A stretch of 64,000 nt of DNA, taken from contig RAYQ01000014.1 of assembly GCA_003612395.1 (NCBI GenBank), positions 1 through 64,000 of the forward strand. The letters run 5' to 3'. Shown one piece after another: positions 8,410 to 15,468 of the stretch. The notes beneath the pieces are model-generated. The model had not been told where the DNA came from. It did not search any database and saw only the letters and a program-made list of their open reading frames with translations. The stretch comes from Parablautia intestinalis. Lineage in GTDB: Bacteria > Bacillota > Clostridia > Lachnospirales > Lachnospiraceae. The position numbers were made by a program, and so were the translations under genes. Numbering within the stretch: the first letter of the stretch is position 1; the number at the start of each line of letters is the position of its first letter.

Positions 8410-8531
8410 ATACTAAATAAATTCCGTTAAGTCAAGCGGTTTTCAAAAGAATCTTAACTTTTTTTATTTAAGTTATTCTTGCTATTTCTATTTCCTCATG
8501 TTATACTAAATTCAACAAATTTGTTTAGTAT
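8410..8531. promoter_or_regulatory. Operator region with repeated ATACTAAA boxes
   Basis: ATACTAAA occurs at 8410-8417 and 8503-8510, and inverted at 8524-8531. The last two form a palindrome whose right arm ends just before the Shine-Dalgarno of the XRE gene. The boxes flank the divergent promoters of xis-int and the regulator, so the 8545-9102 protein is the likely ligand. Confidence 0.45.
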
Positions 8532-8544
8532 CGGAGGTTTGATT

Positions 8545-9102
8545 ATGGCAATCGGCAAACGTATCAAATTTTTTCGCAATAGAAAAGGCATGACGCAAAA
8601 GCAACTGGGCGAAATCCTCGGCTTCCTCGGAAAGACCTCTGATGTCCGCATGGCACAGTATGAATCCGAAGCCAGAGTGCCGAAGCATGACCTTGTAAAA
8701 GAAATGGCGAATCTTTTCGGTATCAGCACCCACGCCCTCACAGTGCCGGACATTGATACAAATATAGGGCTTATGCACACCCTTTTTGCGCTGGAAGATA
8801 TGTACGGGCTGAAAATCGGTGAGATTGACGGGGAAATCTGCCTGCGTCTGGATAAGTCCGATTACTCCACCTATTCTTCCATGTTCAAAATGTTCCACGC
8901 ATGGCAGTCAGAAGCCGCCAGACTGGAAAAGGGCGAAATCACCAAAGAAGAATATGACGAGTGGCGGTACAAATATCCAGAACTTGATACCCACCAAATC
9001 TGGGCAAAGGTTCCTCCGCAAGAATTGTTTGACTTCATCAATGACGCTGCCAAAGAAGCAGAAAGTACAGACAAAAAAGAAGCAAAGCGCAAGAAAAAAT
9101 GA
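8545..9102 (+). CDS. XRE-family regulator with C-terminal domain
   Basis: 185 residues from ATG 8545 behind GGAGG; the in-frame ATG at 8479 has no ribosome site. The HTH is RIKFFRNRKGMTQKQLGEIL...VRMAQYESEARVP at residues 5-45. The remaining 110 residues, with AARLEKGEITKEEYDEWRYK, form an extra domain seen in regulators of Firmicutes mobile elements. It is divergent from xis-int and probably controls excision. It ends in a Lys-rich tail before a strong terminator. Confidence 0.85.
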   Translation: MAIGKRIKFFRNRKGMTQKQLGEILGFLGKTSDVRMAQYESEARVPKHDLVKEMANLFGISTHALTVPDIDTNIGLMHTLFALEDMYGLKIGEIDGEICLRLDKSDYSTYSSMFKMFHAWQSEAARLEKGEITKEEYDEWRYKYPELDTHQIWAKVPPQELFDFINDAAKEAESTDKKEAKRKKK

Positions 9103-9109
9103 ACGCAAA

Positions 9110-9158
9110 AAACCTTACCAATTTTCAGTTGTCATTTCTGAAAATCAGTAAGGTTTTT
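9110..9158 (+). terminator. Rho-independent terminator after the XRE gene
   Basis: AAACCTTAC (9110-9118) and TTTTCAG (9122-9128) pair with CTGAAAA (9138-9144) and GTAAGGTTTTT (9148-9158), giving a long stem ending in a T-run eight bases after the stop codon. Confidence 0.85.
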
Positions 9159-9203
9159 CTGTTATTGAAGTATTCTTTTATTCAGTGAGTGATACCTGAA
9201 ACG

Positions 9204-9291
9204 TTGCCAAATCGTTGCCAGCGCCTAAACAAATTTGCTTGTAACACGCATAAACACTAGGTTCTTAAAGCCCATTTCATCACTCGAACTC
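9204..9291. repeat. Candidate right attachment region
   Basis: TTGCCAAATCGTTGCCA (9204-9220) matches 700-716 at 15 of 17 positions, and ACTCGAACTC (9282-9291) matches 586-595 exactly. This would be the right end of the mobilizable element. Confidence 0.35.
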
Positions 9292-9410
9292 AATCAGGTA
9301 ATGGCATCTACTTGCACTTTCATCGTTAAAAATAAATATTTAATCACTTGTTTTATGGCTATTTACTCTCCCTACTTTTATTTTGATTGACTTTTAACAT
9401 CACAGAAGCA

Positions 9411-9530
9411 TCACACAATGATCTCCACTACATCTTCTATTTTGCATTGGAGCTCCTAGCAAATACTCTCAATAATCTTAAGATTGACCGGCTCATTCTT
9501 TCCTAATTTCGCCAAGGTAGCATTGTAAAT
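9411..9530 (-). pseudogene. Decayed Cro/CI HTH fragment
   Basis: The minus strand reads IYNATLAKLGKNEPVNLKII, then ESIC, an in-frame TAG, ELQCKIEDVVEIIV and a TGA. This is the second half of a small HTH regulator like the one at 10999-11232 (compare SPTLVNRLVKNENVAV and LDCQPCDILEY). The N-terminal half is missing behind a stop. It is the only recognisable content of 9292-9530. Confidence 0.65.
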
Positions 9531-9569
9531 TCAATAAAACAGAATTTAAATTTAGGAGGATAATGCACT

Positions 9570-9803
9570 ATGGAAGAAAAATTAAAAAGCGTTATTAAAG
9601 ATATAGAAAGTCACGTTGAATGGGAGCAGGAACTTATCAACAAATGCTCCGTAGAGATCAAAGAATATGCCCAAAAATATGCTCCAGAAAATATGGTGGT
9701 ATTCCTTCCTAGTAAAATCAAGGAATTAGAAGATGCAATAAACCGCAAGAAAAAATATATCGAGCAGCTGAATATGTTACAGTTTATTCAGAAAAATAAT
9801 TGA
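9570..9803 (+). CDS. Small coiled-coil protein, unknown
   Basis: 77 residues, start ATG 9570 with AGGAGG upstream. Highly charged and helical throughout (MEEKLKSVIKDIESHVEWEQ, then AINRKKKYIEQLNMLQF). No domain recognised. Followed by its own terminator, so it is a single-gene unit. Confidence 0.65.
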   Translation: MEEKLKSVIKDIESHVEWEQELINKCSVEIKEYAQKYAPENMVVFLPSKIKELEDAINRKKKYIEQLNMLQFIQKNN

Positions 9804-9838
9804 AAAAGTAAATAAAATACCATGGTAACGATTATAAA

Positions 9839-9869
9839 AAAGACGTTCTTTGTATGAACGTCTTTCTTT
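9839..9869 (+). terminator. Rho-independent terminator
   Basis: AAAGACGTTC (9839-9848) pairs with GAACGTCTTT (9856-9865) and is followed by CTTT. It lies about 35 bases after the stop of the 9570-9803 gene, and convergent transcription from 10150 meets it. Confidence 0.75.
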
Positions 9870-9889
9870 GTGACAGCAGTGTTGCAGCA

Positions 9890-10150
9890 CTACTTGTCAG
9901 CCGATGAAATCAGAGAGCCGTTCTTTGTATGCAATATTTTAGGACTTTTATCTGGCACCCGCACAATCAATTCATCGAGTTTGCAATCCAGAGCCTCACA
10001 AATGAGATCTAAATGTTCCAGATTTACTCTTTCCACTAACTCATGGTACAATTCATTGATTGTGTTTGGTCGGATACCTGTAGCTCTTGCCAAGTCCGCT
10101 TGCGTCCATCTGATTTCGCCGAGCTTAGTAGATAGTAAAATTCTTATCAT
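9890..10150 (-). CDS. Small Cro/CI-type HTH regulator
   Basis: 86 residues. IRWTQADLARATGIRPNTIN is a textbook HTH, followed by LDLICEALDCKLDELIVRVP, the C-terminal helix pair of the short HTH_26-like regulators. About 20 residues of poorly conserved tail follow. A 13-bp inverted repeat begins 15 bases upstream of its start, so it is probably autoregulated. Confidence 0.82.
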   Translation of the reverse strand: MIRILLSTKLGEIRWTQADLARATGIRPNTINELYHELVERVNLEHLDLICEALDCKLDELIVRVPDKSPKILHTKNGSLISSADK

Positions 10151-10164
10151 ACGTCATTGCCCCT

Positions 10165-10221
10165 CCGCTATAAAATAACATTTTATGACACATAAATGTA
10201 TCTTTTGATATTTTATAGCGG
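10165..10221. promoter_or_regulatory. Perfect 13-bp inverted repeat, likely operator
   Basis: CCGCTATAAAATA (10165-10177) and TATTTTATAGCGG (10209-10221) are exact inverted copies 31 bases apart. The spacer contains a second, weaker palindrome (CATTTTATG/CATAAATG). Arms spaced about three helical turns fit cooperative or looping repressor binding. Nothing coding is seen in 10222-10331. Confidence 0.55.
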
Positions 10222-10331
10222 CTTAGGTTATACATTATCAGATTATGATATTTGTTATACTTAGTATATGTGTATATAATCCATTAAAAGAATAAGAAAA
10301 CCGCCATTTCTGGTGGCCTTCAAAATTATAT

Positions 10332-10598
10332 TTATTCCACATCTAGCAACTCTAATGCCTCCCAGTCCCAGCCTTCCCAGCCTTTCCCTTCAGCCCAGGC
10401 ATCCATGTCCACGCCCAGCAGCTCCAGCGCATCATCAACACTCATGCTGTGATTGGTCAGTATGCCTCCGATAATCTCAAACACATTATCGTCTGAATAG
10501 ACCAGCAGCATATTTCCGTCATACTCTGCCTGCTCTATTTTTTCCAATACCTCTGCTCCATAATCTTCTAAAATCTGCTCTCTTGCGTATTCTCTCAT
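10332..10598 (-). CDS. Small acidic protein, unknown
   Basis: 88 residues from ATG 10598, which has AGGTG six bases upstream; the GTG three codons earlier overlaps that site. Very acidic with a Trp-rich C-terminus (GVDMDAWAEGKGWEGWDWEA). Strong negative charge is seen in some DNA-mimic or anti-restriction proteins, but no family is recognised. Confidence 0.65.
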   Translation of the reverse strand: MREYAREQILEDYGAEVLEKIEQAEYDGNMLLVYSDDNVFEIIGGILTNHSMSVDDALELLGVDMDAWAEGKGWEGWDWEALELLDVE

Positions 10599-10726
10599 AA
10601 TTTTCACCTGTCAGCCGTTCCGGTTGCCCTTTCCTAAATTTATTTGCTTTGTATCCTCTAATATGCTATAATCTTTTTACAGTTGGGGCGGTGGCAAGCC
10701 CGCCCTTTCTGTGAACCCTTATTCTG

Positions 10727-10891
10727 CTATCTCTTTAATGCCTTTTCCAGTCTGTCCATGAGCCTTTTGTATTTCTTGTCGTATCTCTCGTTGTCCCCTG
10801 CTTCTTTGTACTCGTTTAATTCTTCCAAGTCCTCTTTGATTCCCTCCACAAAATCTTTGTATTGGTTGTCTGTCATTCCCATATGTTCCAT
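10727..10891 (-). CDS. Small helical protein, unknown
   Basis: 54 residues, ATG 10891 with AGAGG five bases upstream. Sequence starts MEHMGMTDNQYKDFVEGIKE; charged and probably all-helical, ending DRLEKALKR. It lies between the operator array and the acidic-protein gene, on the same strand as both. Confidence 0.6.
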   Translation of the reverse strand: MEHMGMTDNQYKDFVEGIKEDLEELNEYKEAGDNERYDKKYKRLMDRLEKALKR

Positions 10892-10948
10892 TTTTACCTC
10901 TCTTTCTTTATGTATATCAAATATCTTGCCTTATCTGATAATACAAGT

Positions 10949-10998
10949 ATACACCTTTGTGTATTAGTTGTCAATACCAAAAATACATATTTGTGTAT
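10949..10998. promoter_or_regulatory. Two copies of the ATACAC-N4-GTGTAT operator downstream of the HTH gene
   Basis: ATACACCTTTGTGTAT (10949-10964) and ATACATATTTGTGTAT (10983-10998) abut the stop codon of the HTH gene at 10999 and lie upstream of the small minus-strand gene at 10891, which they probably control. Confidence 0.65.
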
Positions 10999-11232
10999 TT
11001 ATTTTTTATATTCCAAAATATCGCAAGGCTGACAATCCAGTTTATCACATAAATACATTATTGTATCTACTGCCACGTTTTCATTTTTAACAAGACGATT
11101 AACCAGCGTAGGCGACAAATTAAAATTTTCTTTCTTCAAGTCCTGCTTTGTTATCCCTCTTCTTTTCATGGTTTCCCATAATCTACTATAAGATATAGAG
11201 CCACTATACACATTCTTTCTTTTATCTCCCAT
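10999..11232 (-). CDS. HTH regulator flanked by six operator copies
   Basis: 77 residues. ISYSRLWETMKRRGITKQDL, NFNLSPTLVNRLVKNENVAV and LCDKLDCQPCDILEY are the helices of a short Cro/CI-like regulator. Four palindromes lie upstream of its start and two just past its stop, all sharing ATACAC/GTGTAT half-sites. It is the natural candidate to bind them and so to repress itself, the minus-strand genes beyond it and the divergent plus-strand leader. Confidence 0.85.
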   Translation of the reverse strand: MGDKRKNVYSGSISYSRLWETMKRRGITKQDLKKENFNLSPTLVNRLVKNENVAVDTIMYLCDKLDCQPCDILEYKK

Positions 11233-11266
11233 CTTATCACTTCCTTTTATTAATATTTCCTTTATG

Positions 11267-11387
11267 ATACACCTTTATGTATTGTTTGTCAATTCGTTTT
11301 GTATTGTACACTTTGTGTATTTTCTACCAAAATTTAAATACACGTTTGTGTATTAAGTATATTGTAATTATATACACAATGGTGTAT
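11267..11387. promoter_or_regulatory. Four ATACAC/GTGTAT operators in the divergent promoter region
   Basis: ATACACCTTTATGTAT (11267-11282), TACACTTTGTGTA (11307-11319, spacer one base shorter), ATACACGTTTGTGTAT (11338-11353) and ATACACAATGGTGTAT (11372-11387). They cover the promoters of the HTH gene (minus) and the leader of the plus-strand genes. Confidence 0.72.
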
Positions 11388-11606
11388 TATATAATCATAG
11401 CAAAGGAAAGCAAGGAGGAAATGGCAGGGGAAGCGTAGCAAACGCATAAATCGTGAAACCTGTTAAAAGAGGTTAATAAACCGAAATGTCGAGCACGGGA
11501 AGGGCGTGCACCCTATAACAGGGCAACAGAGAAAACGGCGAAAGAACCCACACCGAGATGACACAGCACTTTTTCTTCGCTATCAAAGGAACGGAGGATA
11601 TGGGAA
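11388..11606 (+). ncRNA. Hairpin-rich untranslated leader, candidate structured RNA
   Basis: About 220 bases with no supported ORF lie between the operator array and the first gene. The strand is purine-rich and holds a run of short stems: GCG/CGC near 11438-11450, AACC/GGTT near 11458-11475, GCACG/CGTGC near 11492-11509 and CCCT/AGGG near 11510-11522. A five-codon ORF (MAGEA) behind AAGGAGG near 11414-11450 could be a leader peptide. It matches no riboswitch class I know. Confidence 0.35.
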
Positions 11607-11831
11607 ATGACAATGTATAAAGCAATCGTTACAGATAAAATGAACGGAAGAAAAGTCATCATAGAAAGTGAACATGATACAAAAGCTGAATTTATCCATG
11701 ATTTAAGGGCAAACGGCTACGCTGTAAACCCTATCAAGGTTAAGACTAAAGAGGTTTTTGAGTACATCATGAATCACACAAACTGCAACCCTTGGGATTG
11801 GAAAGAAATCAAGGCAGTTCCAGCAGAGTAA
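11607..11831 (+). CDS. Small protein, unknown
   Basis: 74 residues starting at ATG 11607, nine bases after GGAGG; a second ATG lies two codons in. Sequence MYKAIVTDKMNGRKVIIESE begins like a small beta-rich domain and ends with a Trp-containing helix (NPWDWKEIK). Probably cotranscribed with the next gene from the operator-controlled promoter. Confidence 0.65.
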   Translation: MTMYKAIVTDKMNGRKVIIESEHDTKAEFIHDLRANGYAVNPIKVKTKEVFEYIMNHTNCNPWDWKEIKAVPAE

Positions 11832-11879
11832 CCACACCACCCACCCGGCGGGGTTGTGCCGGGAGAAAGAAGGGAAGAT

Positions 11880-12125
11880 ATGATTAAATCAAAGGCAGAC
11901 GCATTAGCATTTTTAAAATCACATAAAGAATTTTCCGACCAAGATTGGATAGAGGGCAAATTTTGGTTCAGATATGACGGGGTAGCAGAGCCGGAATGCC
12001 TGCGGCATGATTATACAATCAACCACGAAACAGAAGGGATTATCGGCGTTATGGAAAAAGAAGCTGTTGATTATGTTTTCAGAAACAGAAAACGGCTGAA
12101 TAAATTAGAGCAGGCGGCAGGATAA
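11880..12125 (+). CDS. Small protein, unknown
   Basis: 81 residues from ATG 11880 with AAGGGAAG upstream; an in-frame GTG at 11856 has no good ribosome site. Sequence MIKSKADALAFLKSHKEFSD, then FRYDGVAEPECLRHDYTIN. No family recognised. Its stop is convergent with the endolysin gene. Confidence 0.65.
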   Translation: MIKSKADALAFLKSHKEFSDQDWIEGKFWFRYDGVAEPECLRHDYTINHETEGIIGVMEKEAVDYVFRNRKRLNKLEQAAG

Positions 12126-12140
12126 CACCTACCGCCTGTT
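12111..12140. terminator. Bidirectional terminator candidate between convergent genes
   Basis: CAGGCGG (12111-12117) pairs with CCGCCTG (12132-12138), overlapping the stop of the plus-strand gene and 10 bases from the endolysin stop. Only a short T-rich tail follows on plus. Confidence 0.5.
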
Positions 12141-12147
12141 CTATTGC

Positions 12148-13233
12148 TCAAATACAGTCAAACAGTGATTGCATCTTTACAGCACTGCTAAGCAGTCGTA
12201 CAATTTTATGCCCGTAGGACGCCCCGGCTTCTCCGGCCGCTTTCAGGCCCGAATATTTTTTTGTATCATATCCAGGTACCGCCCATTTACCAGATAACTG
12301 CTCAAAAGTAGGGGCGCATCCTTTTGATACATACTTATACCGCGGATCCACACATGCCTGATTTAACGGCTTTGTTGTTGCATATGCCTTAAGATGCTGT
12401 ATTTGCGCCCGGACTCCGGTTTGAGCGTCCGGGAAAGAATTACCAGGTACGCCGCCTGTAGCACCAAGGCCGGCATAATTATGCTGATTAGGCCGTACAT
12501 CACCGCCAAATTTAAAATATCCGGTCTCAATAAGGCTCTGGCAAAAGGCTCCGTCTCCCCTTATACCTTCTTTTTCCCCTTCTTCTAAAAATATTTTTGC
12601 CAGGTGCAGATATCCAGTCGCCCGGGGATTGCCCGAAAGGAGAAGATTGTTTAGCTGATCTGCCGCAGCAACACTCTGGCCAGTGATAGAGGTTCCTGCC
12701 GCCTCCCCCTGTACATGCGGCATTATGGCACTGCAGATTGCCTCCGCTATGATTTGTGGTCCAGCTGCCAAGTACCGGTTAACATCCGGCTCATTGTCGC
12801 AAAAACAAACCTCTATCAGCATGGCCTTTGCTTTGGTTTTACGGATTACGTACAGCCCTGATCCGGCCTTTACCCCGCGGTTGGTAAAGCCCAGCTTTGC
12901 TATATTACCGCATACATCCAGCGCATCCTGATACTGCCTGCCCTCATAAGTGTATACCTCAACGCCGTGGCCCCGCCCCGTGGATGCGTTAAAATGGATG
13001 CTGATAAACCAGTCAAGATCCTGATTGTTTGCAAGCTGTACCGCTCTTGCAAGGTATACATCCCTGCTGGCGGCCTGGTCTATCGTACAGTCGATTACCT
13101 TGATACCTTTTTGACGGAGCAGGGACATAAGGCCCTGCCCCACAAGACGGGTATGCTCCGACTCTTTGATGATGCCTACGGCCCCATATCCGGGGCCGCT
13201 TTTTGTGTGTCCACAGTTAATTCCTATTGTCAT
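12148..13233 (-). CDS. Endolysin: N-acetylmuramoyl-L-alanine amidase plus glucosaminidase-like domain
   Basis: 361 residues. Residues 1-175 are a zinc amidase of the Amidase_3 type: H9 (NCGHT), E24, H80 (SIHFNAS) and E141 (LIEVCFCDN) are the expected ligands and catalytic Glu. Residues about 195-340 (GYLHLAKIFLEEGEKEGIRG, then FGGDVRPNQHNYAGLGATGG) look like a glucosaminidase/lysozyme-type domain, giving two cutting activities on peptidoglycan. No signal peptide, so release needs the holin. Last gene of the late region. Confidence 0.88.
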   Translation of the reverse strand: MTIGINCGHTKSGPGYGAVGIIKESEHTRLVGQGLMSLLRQKGIKVIDCTIDQAASRDVYLARAVQLANNQDLDWFISIHFNASTGRGHGVEVYTYEGRQYQDALDVCGNIAKLGFTNRGVKAGSGLYVIRKTKAKAMLIEVCFCDNEPDVNRYLAAGPQIIAEAICSAIMPHVQGEAAGTSITGQSVAAADQLNNLLLSGNPRATGYLHLAKIFLEEGEKEGIRGDGAFCQSLIETGYFKFGGDVRPNQHNYAGLGATGGVPGNSFPDAQTGVRAQIQHLKAYATTKPLNQACVDPRYKYVSKGCAPTFEQLSGKWAVPGYDTKKYSGLKAAGEAGASYGHKIVRLLSSAVKMQSLFDCI

Positions 13234-13270
13234 AATTCCTCCTTTTACTCCATTAATATTCTCAGTCTAT

Positions 13271-13516
13271 TTATTTGCTTTTTAAGGCTTTTAAGTGCTC
13301 ATCTGCTGTGATAGCAGGCTGTGTAAAGCTGTTATTTTTCCACCAGGCCCACGCAGACGCCGCCGCCGTCAGTGCCATGGACACAGCTTGTCCGACACCA
13401 TCGTCTGTAAACGGCAGAGGACTGTACCCACTAATCGTCAGCACCTGATTAATCAGTGCGAACGCCAGAACCGCCGTTCTTACAATTGTTTCTTTTTCGA
13501 TTTTCTTTTTTTTCAT
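13271..13516 (-). CDS. SPP1-type holin
   Basis: 81 residues. A basic start (MKKKKIEKETIVRTAVLAFA), one hydrophobic segment, a loop (SGYSPLPFTDDGVG), a second hydrophobic segment (SMALTAAASAWAWWKNNSFT) and a short charged tail match the small phage holins of the SPP1/phi-LC3 group. It would permeabilise the membrane for the endolysin encoded 38 bases downstream. Confidence 0.85.
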   Translation of the reverse strand: MKKKKIEKETIVRTAVLAFALINQVLTISGYSPLPFTDDGVGQAVSMALTAAASAWAWWKNNSFTQPAITADEHLKALKSK

Positions 13517-13538
13517 AGTTTTAATCCTCTCTTTCTCT

Positions 13539-13865
13539 TTATAAAAGTATCAGTAATGCAGTTACAACAGCGCCCACAATGGCACTAATGGCGGAAGTTA
13601 TAATGGCCATTTTTATTTGTTTATGTGTTTCAGCAGGCTCTTTTTCCAAAATTTCCATTCGGTCACCAAGCTTTCTTTGTTCCGCAAGCATATTTTCCAT
13701 GTTGACTGCCATTTTTTCTATTGAAACCGTCATGGAATTGATATGCCGACCGTTTTCTTCCAGCAGAGCGATCCTCCTGTTCTGCCGCGCATTTTCAGAA
13801 TCTATGCGCCGGGCAAATTCTTCATGCTCGCTACGCGGAATATAACCATCCATAGTCTCCATCAC
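13539..13865 (-). CDS. XhlA-like membrane-anchored lysis protein
   Basis: 108 residues with a long charged coiled coil and one C-terminal transmembrane segment (SAISAIVGAVVTALLILL), the layout of XhlA/hemolysin-like proteins encoded next to phage holins. Probably a holin partner or spanin-like lysis accessory. First gene of the lysis group, just after a terminator that ends the fibre transcript. Confidence 0.72.
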   Translation of the reverse strand: MMETMDGYIPRSEHEEFARRIDSENARQNRRIALLEENGRHINSMTVSIEKMAVNMENMLAEQRKLGDRMEILEKEPAETHKQIKMAIITSAISAIVGAVVTALLILL

Positions 13866-13883
13866 CTCCTTAAATATGAAAGT

Positions 13884-13909
13884 AAATAAAAAAGAGCCTT
13901 GAAGCTCCC
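13884..13909 (-). terminator. Terminator between the invertible fibre cassette and lysis genes
   Basis: GAGC/GCTC hairpin (GAGCCTTGAAGCTC, 13894-13907) followed on the minus strand by TTTTTTATTT. It lies outside the left inverted repeat, so it serves both orientations. Confidence 0.7.
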
Positions 13910-13940
13910 ATTAACAACATAAATGATTAAATGTATTAAA

Positions 13941-13976
13941 TGATAATTTAAAGACGTCTTTTCAGGCTGGTGTTGA
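13941..13976 (+). repeat. Left inverted repeat of the fibre inversion system
   Basis: 26 bp (13941-13966, beginning TGATAATTTAAAGACGTC) are identical in inverted orientation to 17276-17301. After one mismatch, TGGTGTTGA (13968-13976) also matches. The centre AAAGACGTCTTT (13950-13961) is a 12-bp palindrome, a plausible crossover core for a tyrosine recombinase. Confidence 0.88.
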
Positions 13977-14316
13977 CACTTTGTTTAACAGGTGTCAAAG
14001 CTGTGGGTCAACACCAAGTGCAAAAACACCCACAGCAATAAGCACCGCCATACAAAAGATATTTACAGACAGATATAATGCTGGAGTTAACGCCGGGGTT
14101 GCAGCCAACAAAATCTCTTATGTAACTATTACAGCTAATATGCCGGGATATAAGTATGCTGACCAGGCAGGTGGTAAGGTAACCGGGACTCTTACGGCAA
14201 ATATCTCAGGTAAAACGGTTACCAGCGTTTCCGGGGCACTTACGTTGCATTGTCAGTATGCTAAAACCGGGGTAACACAGGCCTATACGATACCGGTTAC
14301 AATAAATATTTCATAA
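13942..14316 (+). CDS. Silent alternative C-terminus of the tail fibre
   Basis: No credible start or ribosome site: the frame begins DNLKTSFQAGVDTLFNRCQS within the repeat and is open back to a stop at 13924. Its first 40 residues match the active gene (DNLKTSFQDGVDTLYNKCKS; TPTAI, DRYNAG). The rest (ISYVTITANMPGYKYADQAG...) is unrelated beta-rich sequence. It would be translated only after inversion places it behind the fibre N-terminus at 17447-17301. It encodes an alternative receptor-binding tip. Confidence 0.82.
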   Translation, partial: DNLKTSFQAGVDTLFNRCQSCGSTPSAKTPTAISTAIQKIFTDRYNAGVNAGVAANKISYVTITANMPGYKYADQAGGKVTGTLTANISGKTVTSVSGALTLHCQYAKTGVTQAYTIPVTINIS

Positions 14317-14346
14317 ATGATCATTTTGGGATTAGCAGTGGTTAAA

Positions 14347-14364
14347 TAAATCTTTATTTAATAC
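14347..14364 (+). repeat. Inner inverted repeat, left copy
   Basis: TAAATCTTTATTTAATAC (18 bp) is exactly repeated in inverted orientation at 16895-16912. Each copy lies a short way past the stop of one fibre C-terminus, so the pair brackets the recombinase and the two minus-strand genes. Confidence 0.72.
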
Positions 14365-14413
14365 GCCCGTTTCCCCTATATCTGGTATCATATCTTCAAA
14401 AACGGAGGATACC

Positions 14414-15406
14414 ATGAAAGAGCAATTTATTTGTGAAATCCTGCACCACCTACCTTCTTTTTCCTCTGACCAGCTATCAGAGATCAAAGATGCCATTCGC
14501 ATTGTCCTATGCAAGTATGATCTGGAGGCCAAGGGCACATCCCTCCAAACCGTCAATAACACAAGCCTGCACTATCTGCAGATGTACCTGGAGTCCTGCG
14601 AGCAGGCCGGAAAGTCCAAAGGAACCTCCGGGCTTTACCGGTTCCACTTGTCCCACTTTTTGTCTTATGTAAATAAGGATATCTCCCAGATCACTGACGA
14701 TGATGTCTACACCTATCTGTACAATTACAGGCACAAACGTACTGTCAGCAACTCCTACCTTAACCAGATCCGGCTTATCCTCAACGGCTTTTTCAAATGG
14801 CTCATTAAGCGGAGGGTGCTTACTGCCAATCCGGTTGACTCCATTGACTCCGTTAAATGCCAGAAGAAAGTAAAACAGCCCTTGTCCGCCGAAGATGTGG
14901 AGCTGCTCCGCTCCGCCTGTGAATCTGAGCGGGATCTTGCGATCGTGGAATGCCTTTACAGCACCGCTGTAAGGGCCTCTGAGCTCCTTCAGCTTAACCG
15001 CTCTGACATTTCCTTTGCCAAAAATGATATAGTCGTCCTCGGTAAAGGGAATAAAGAGCGCGTCACCTACCTTAATGCAAGATCCCATATCCACCTAAAA
15101 AACTACCTGGGGCTGCGTACAGACGATAACCAGGCCCTGTTTGTAAGCAGCAGGGCACCCCACGAACGCCTTACCCGCCGGGGACTGGAAGACATACTTA
15201 ACCGGATTGCTGCCGCTGCAAATGTAAAAAATGTCCATCCCCACCGGTTCCGGCGTACCAGTGCTACTGACTTGCTCAATGCCGGCATGCCGATTGAACA
15301 GGTACAGGAGCTGCTTGGCCATAAAAGTATTGAGACTACACGCATTTACTGTACGGTAAACCAGGAAGCCGTGAAACATAACCATAAGCGGCTCATGAAT
15401 TTTTAA
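14414..15406 (+). CDS. XerC/D-like tyrosine recombinase, probable fibre invertase
   Basis: 330 residues, ATG 14414 six bases after GGAGG. SAM-like core-binding domain (about 45-140) and catalytic domain with R187 (TAVRASELL), K211 (LGKGNKER), H277 and R280 (HRFRRTSATDLL), H303 (LLGHKSIETT) and Y312. It lacks the arm-binding domain of phage integrases, as expected for Xer-type invertases acting on short inverted sites. It lies inside the invertible segment on the strand opposite to all neighbouring late genes, and no strong promoter is obvious. Confidence 0.9.
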   Translation: MKEQFICEILHHLPSFSSDQLSEIKDAIRIVLCKYDLEAKGTSLQTVNNTSLHYLQMYLESCEQAGKSKGTSGLYRFHLSHFLSYVNKDISQITDDDVYTYLYNYRHKRTVSNSYLNQIRLILNGFFKWLIKRRVLTANPVDSIDSVKCQKKVKQPLSAEDVELLRSACESERDLAIVECLYSTAVRASELLQLNRSDISFAKNDIVVLGKGNKERVTYLNARSHIHLKNYLGLRTDDNQALFVSSRAPHERLTRRGLEDILNRIAAAANVKNVHPHRFRRTSATDLLNAGMPIEQVQELLGHKSIETTRIYCTVNQEAVKHNHKRLMNF

Positions 15407-15468
15407 GTCTCCATTTTCCAGCCTGCTTCTTTTCAGCCTGCCTCTGGGAGGCTTATACATTGTGCCTT

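Larger units (their letters stand above)
586..9291. mobile_element. Integrative mobilizable element (approximate limits)
   Basis: The block carries relaxase (3617-4930), RepA-like ATPase, MobC, integrase, excisionase-like protein and two XRE regulators, plus cargo at 748-2739. There is no coupling protein or type IV secretion gene, so it would be mobilized by a helper conjugative element. Limits are taken from the short direct repeats at 586 and 9282 and are tentative. The partial integrase at 1-443 next to the left limit suggests two related elements sitting in tandem. Confidence 0.6.

Noticed and set aside
9260-9300. tRNA gene or guaA 3' end as the attachment target
   Set aside because: GAGTTCGAGT on the minus strand resembles a T-loop or a gene end, but no stem pairs form and the preceding codons do not fit GuaA.
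11388-11606. Group II intron or known riboswitch in the leader
   Set aside because: No domain V-like hairpin, no boundary sequence and no known aptamer pattern could be found by eye.
13981-14316. The plus-strand frame as an independent 111-residue gene
   Set aside because: It would need a TTG start without a ribosome site, and its frame continues upstream through the repeat in exact register with the fibre gene.
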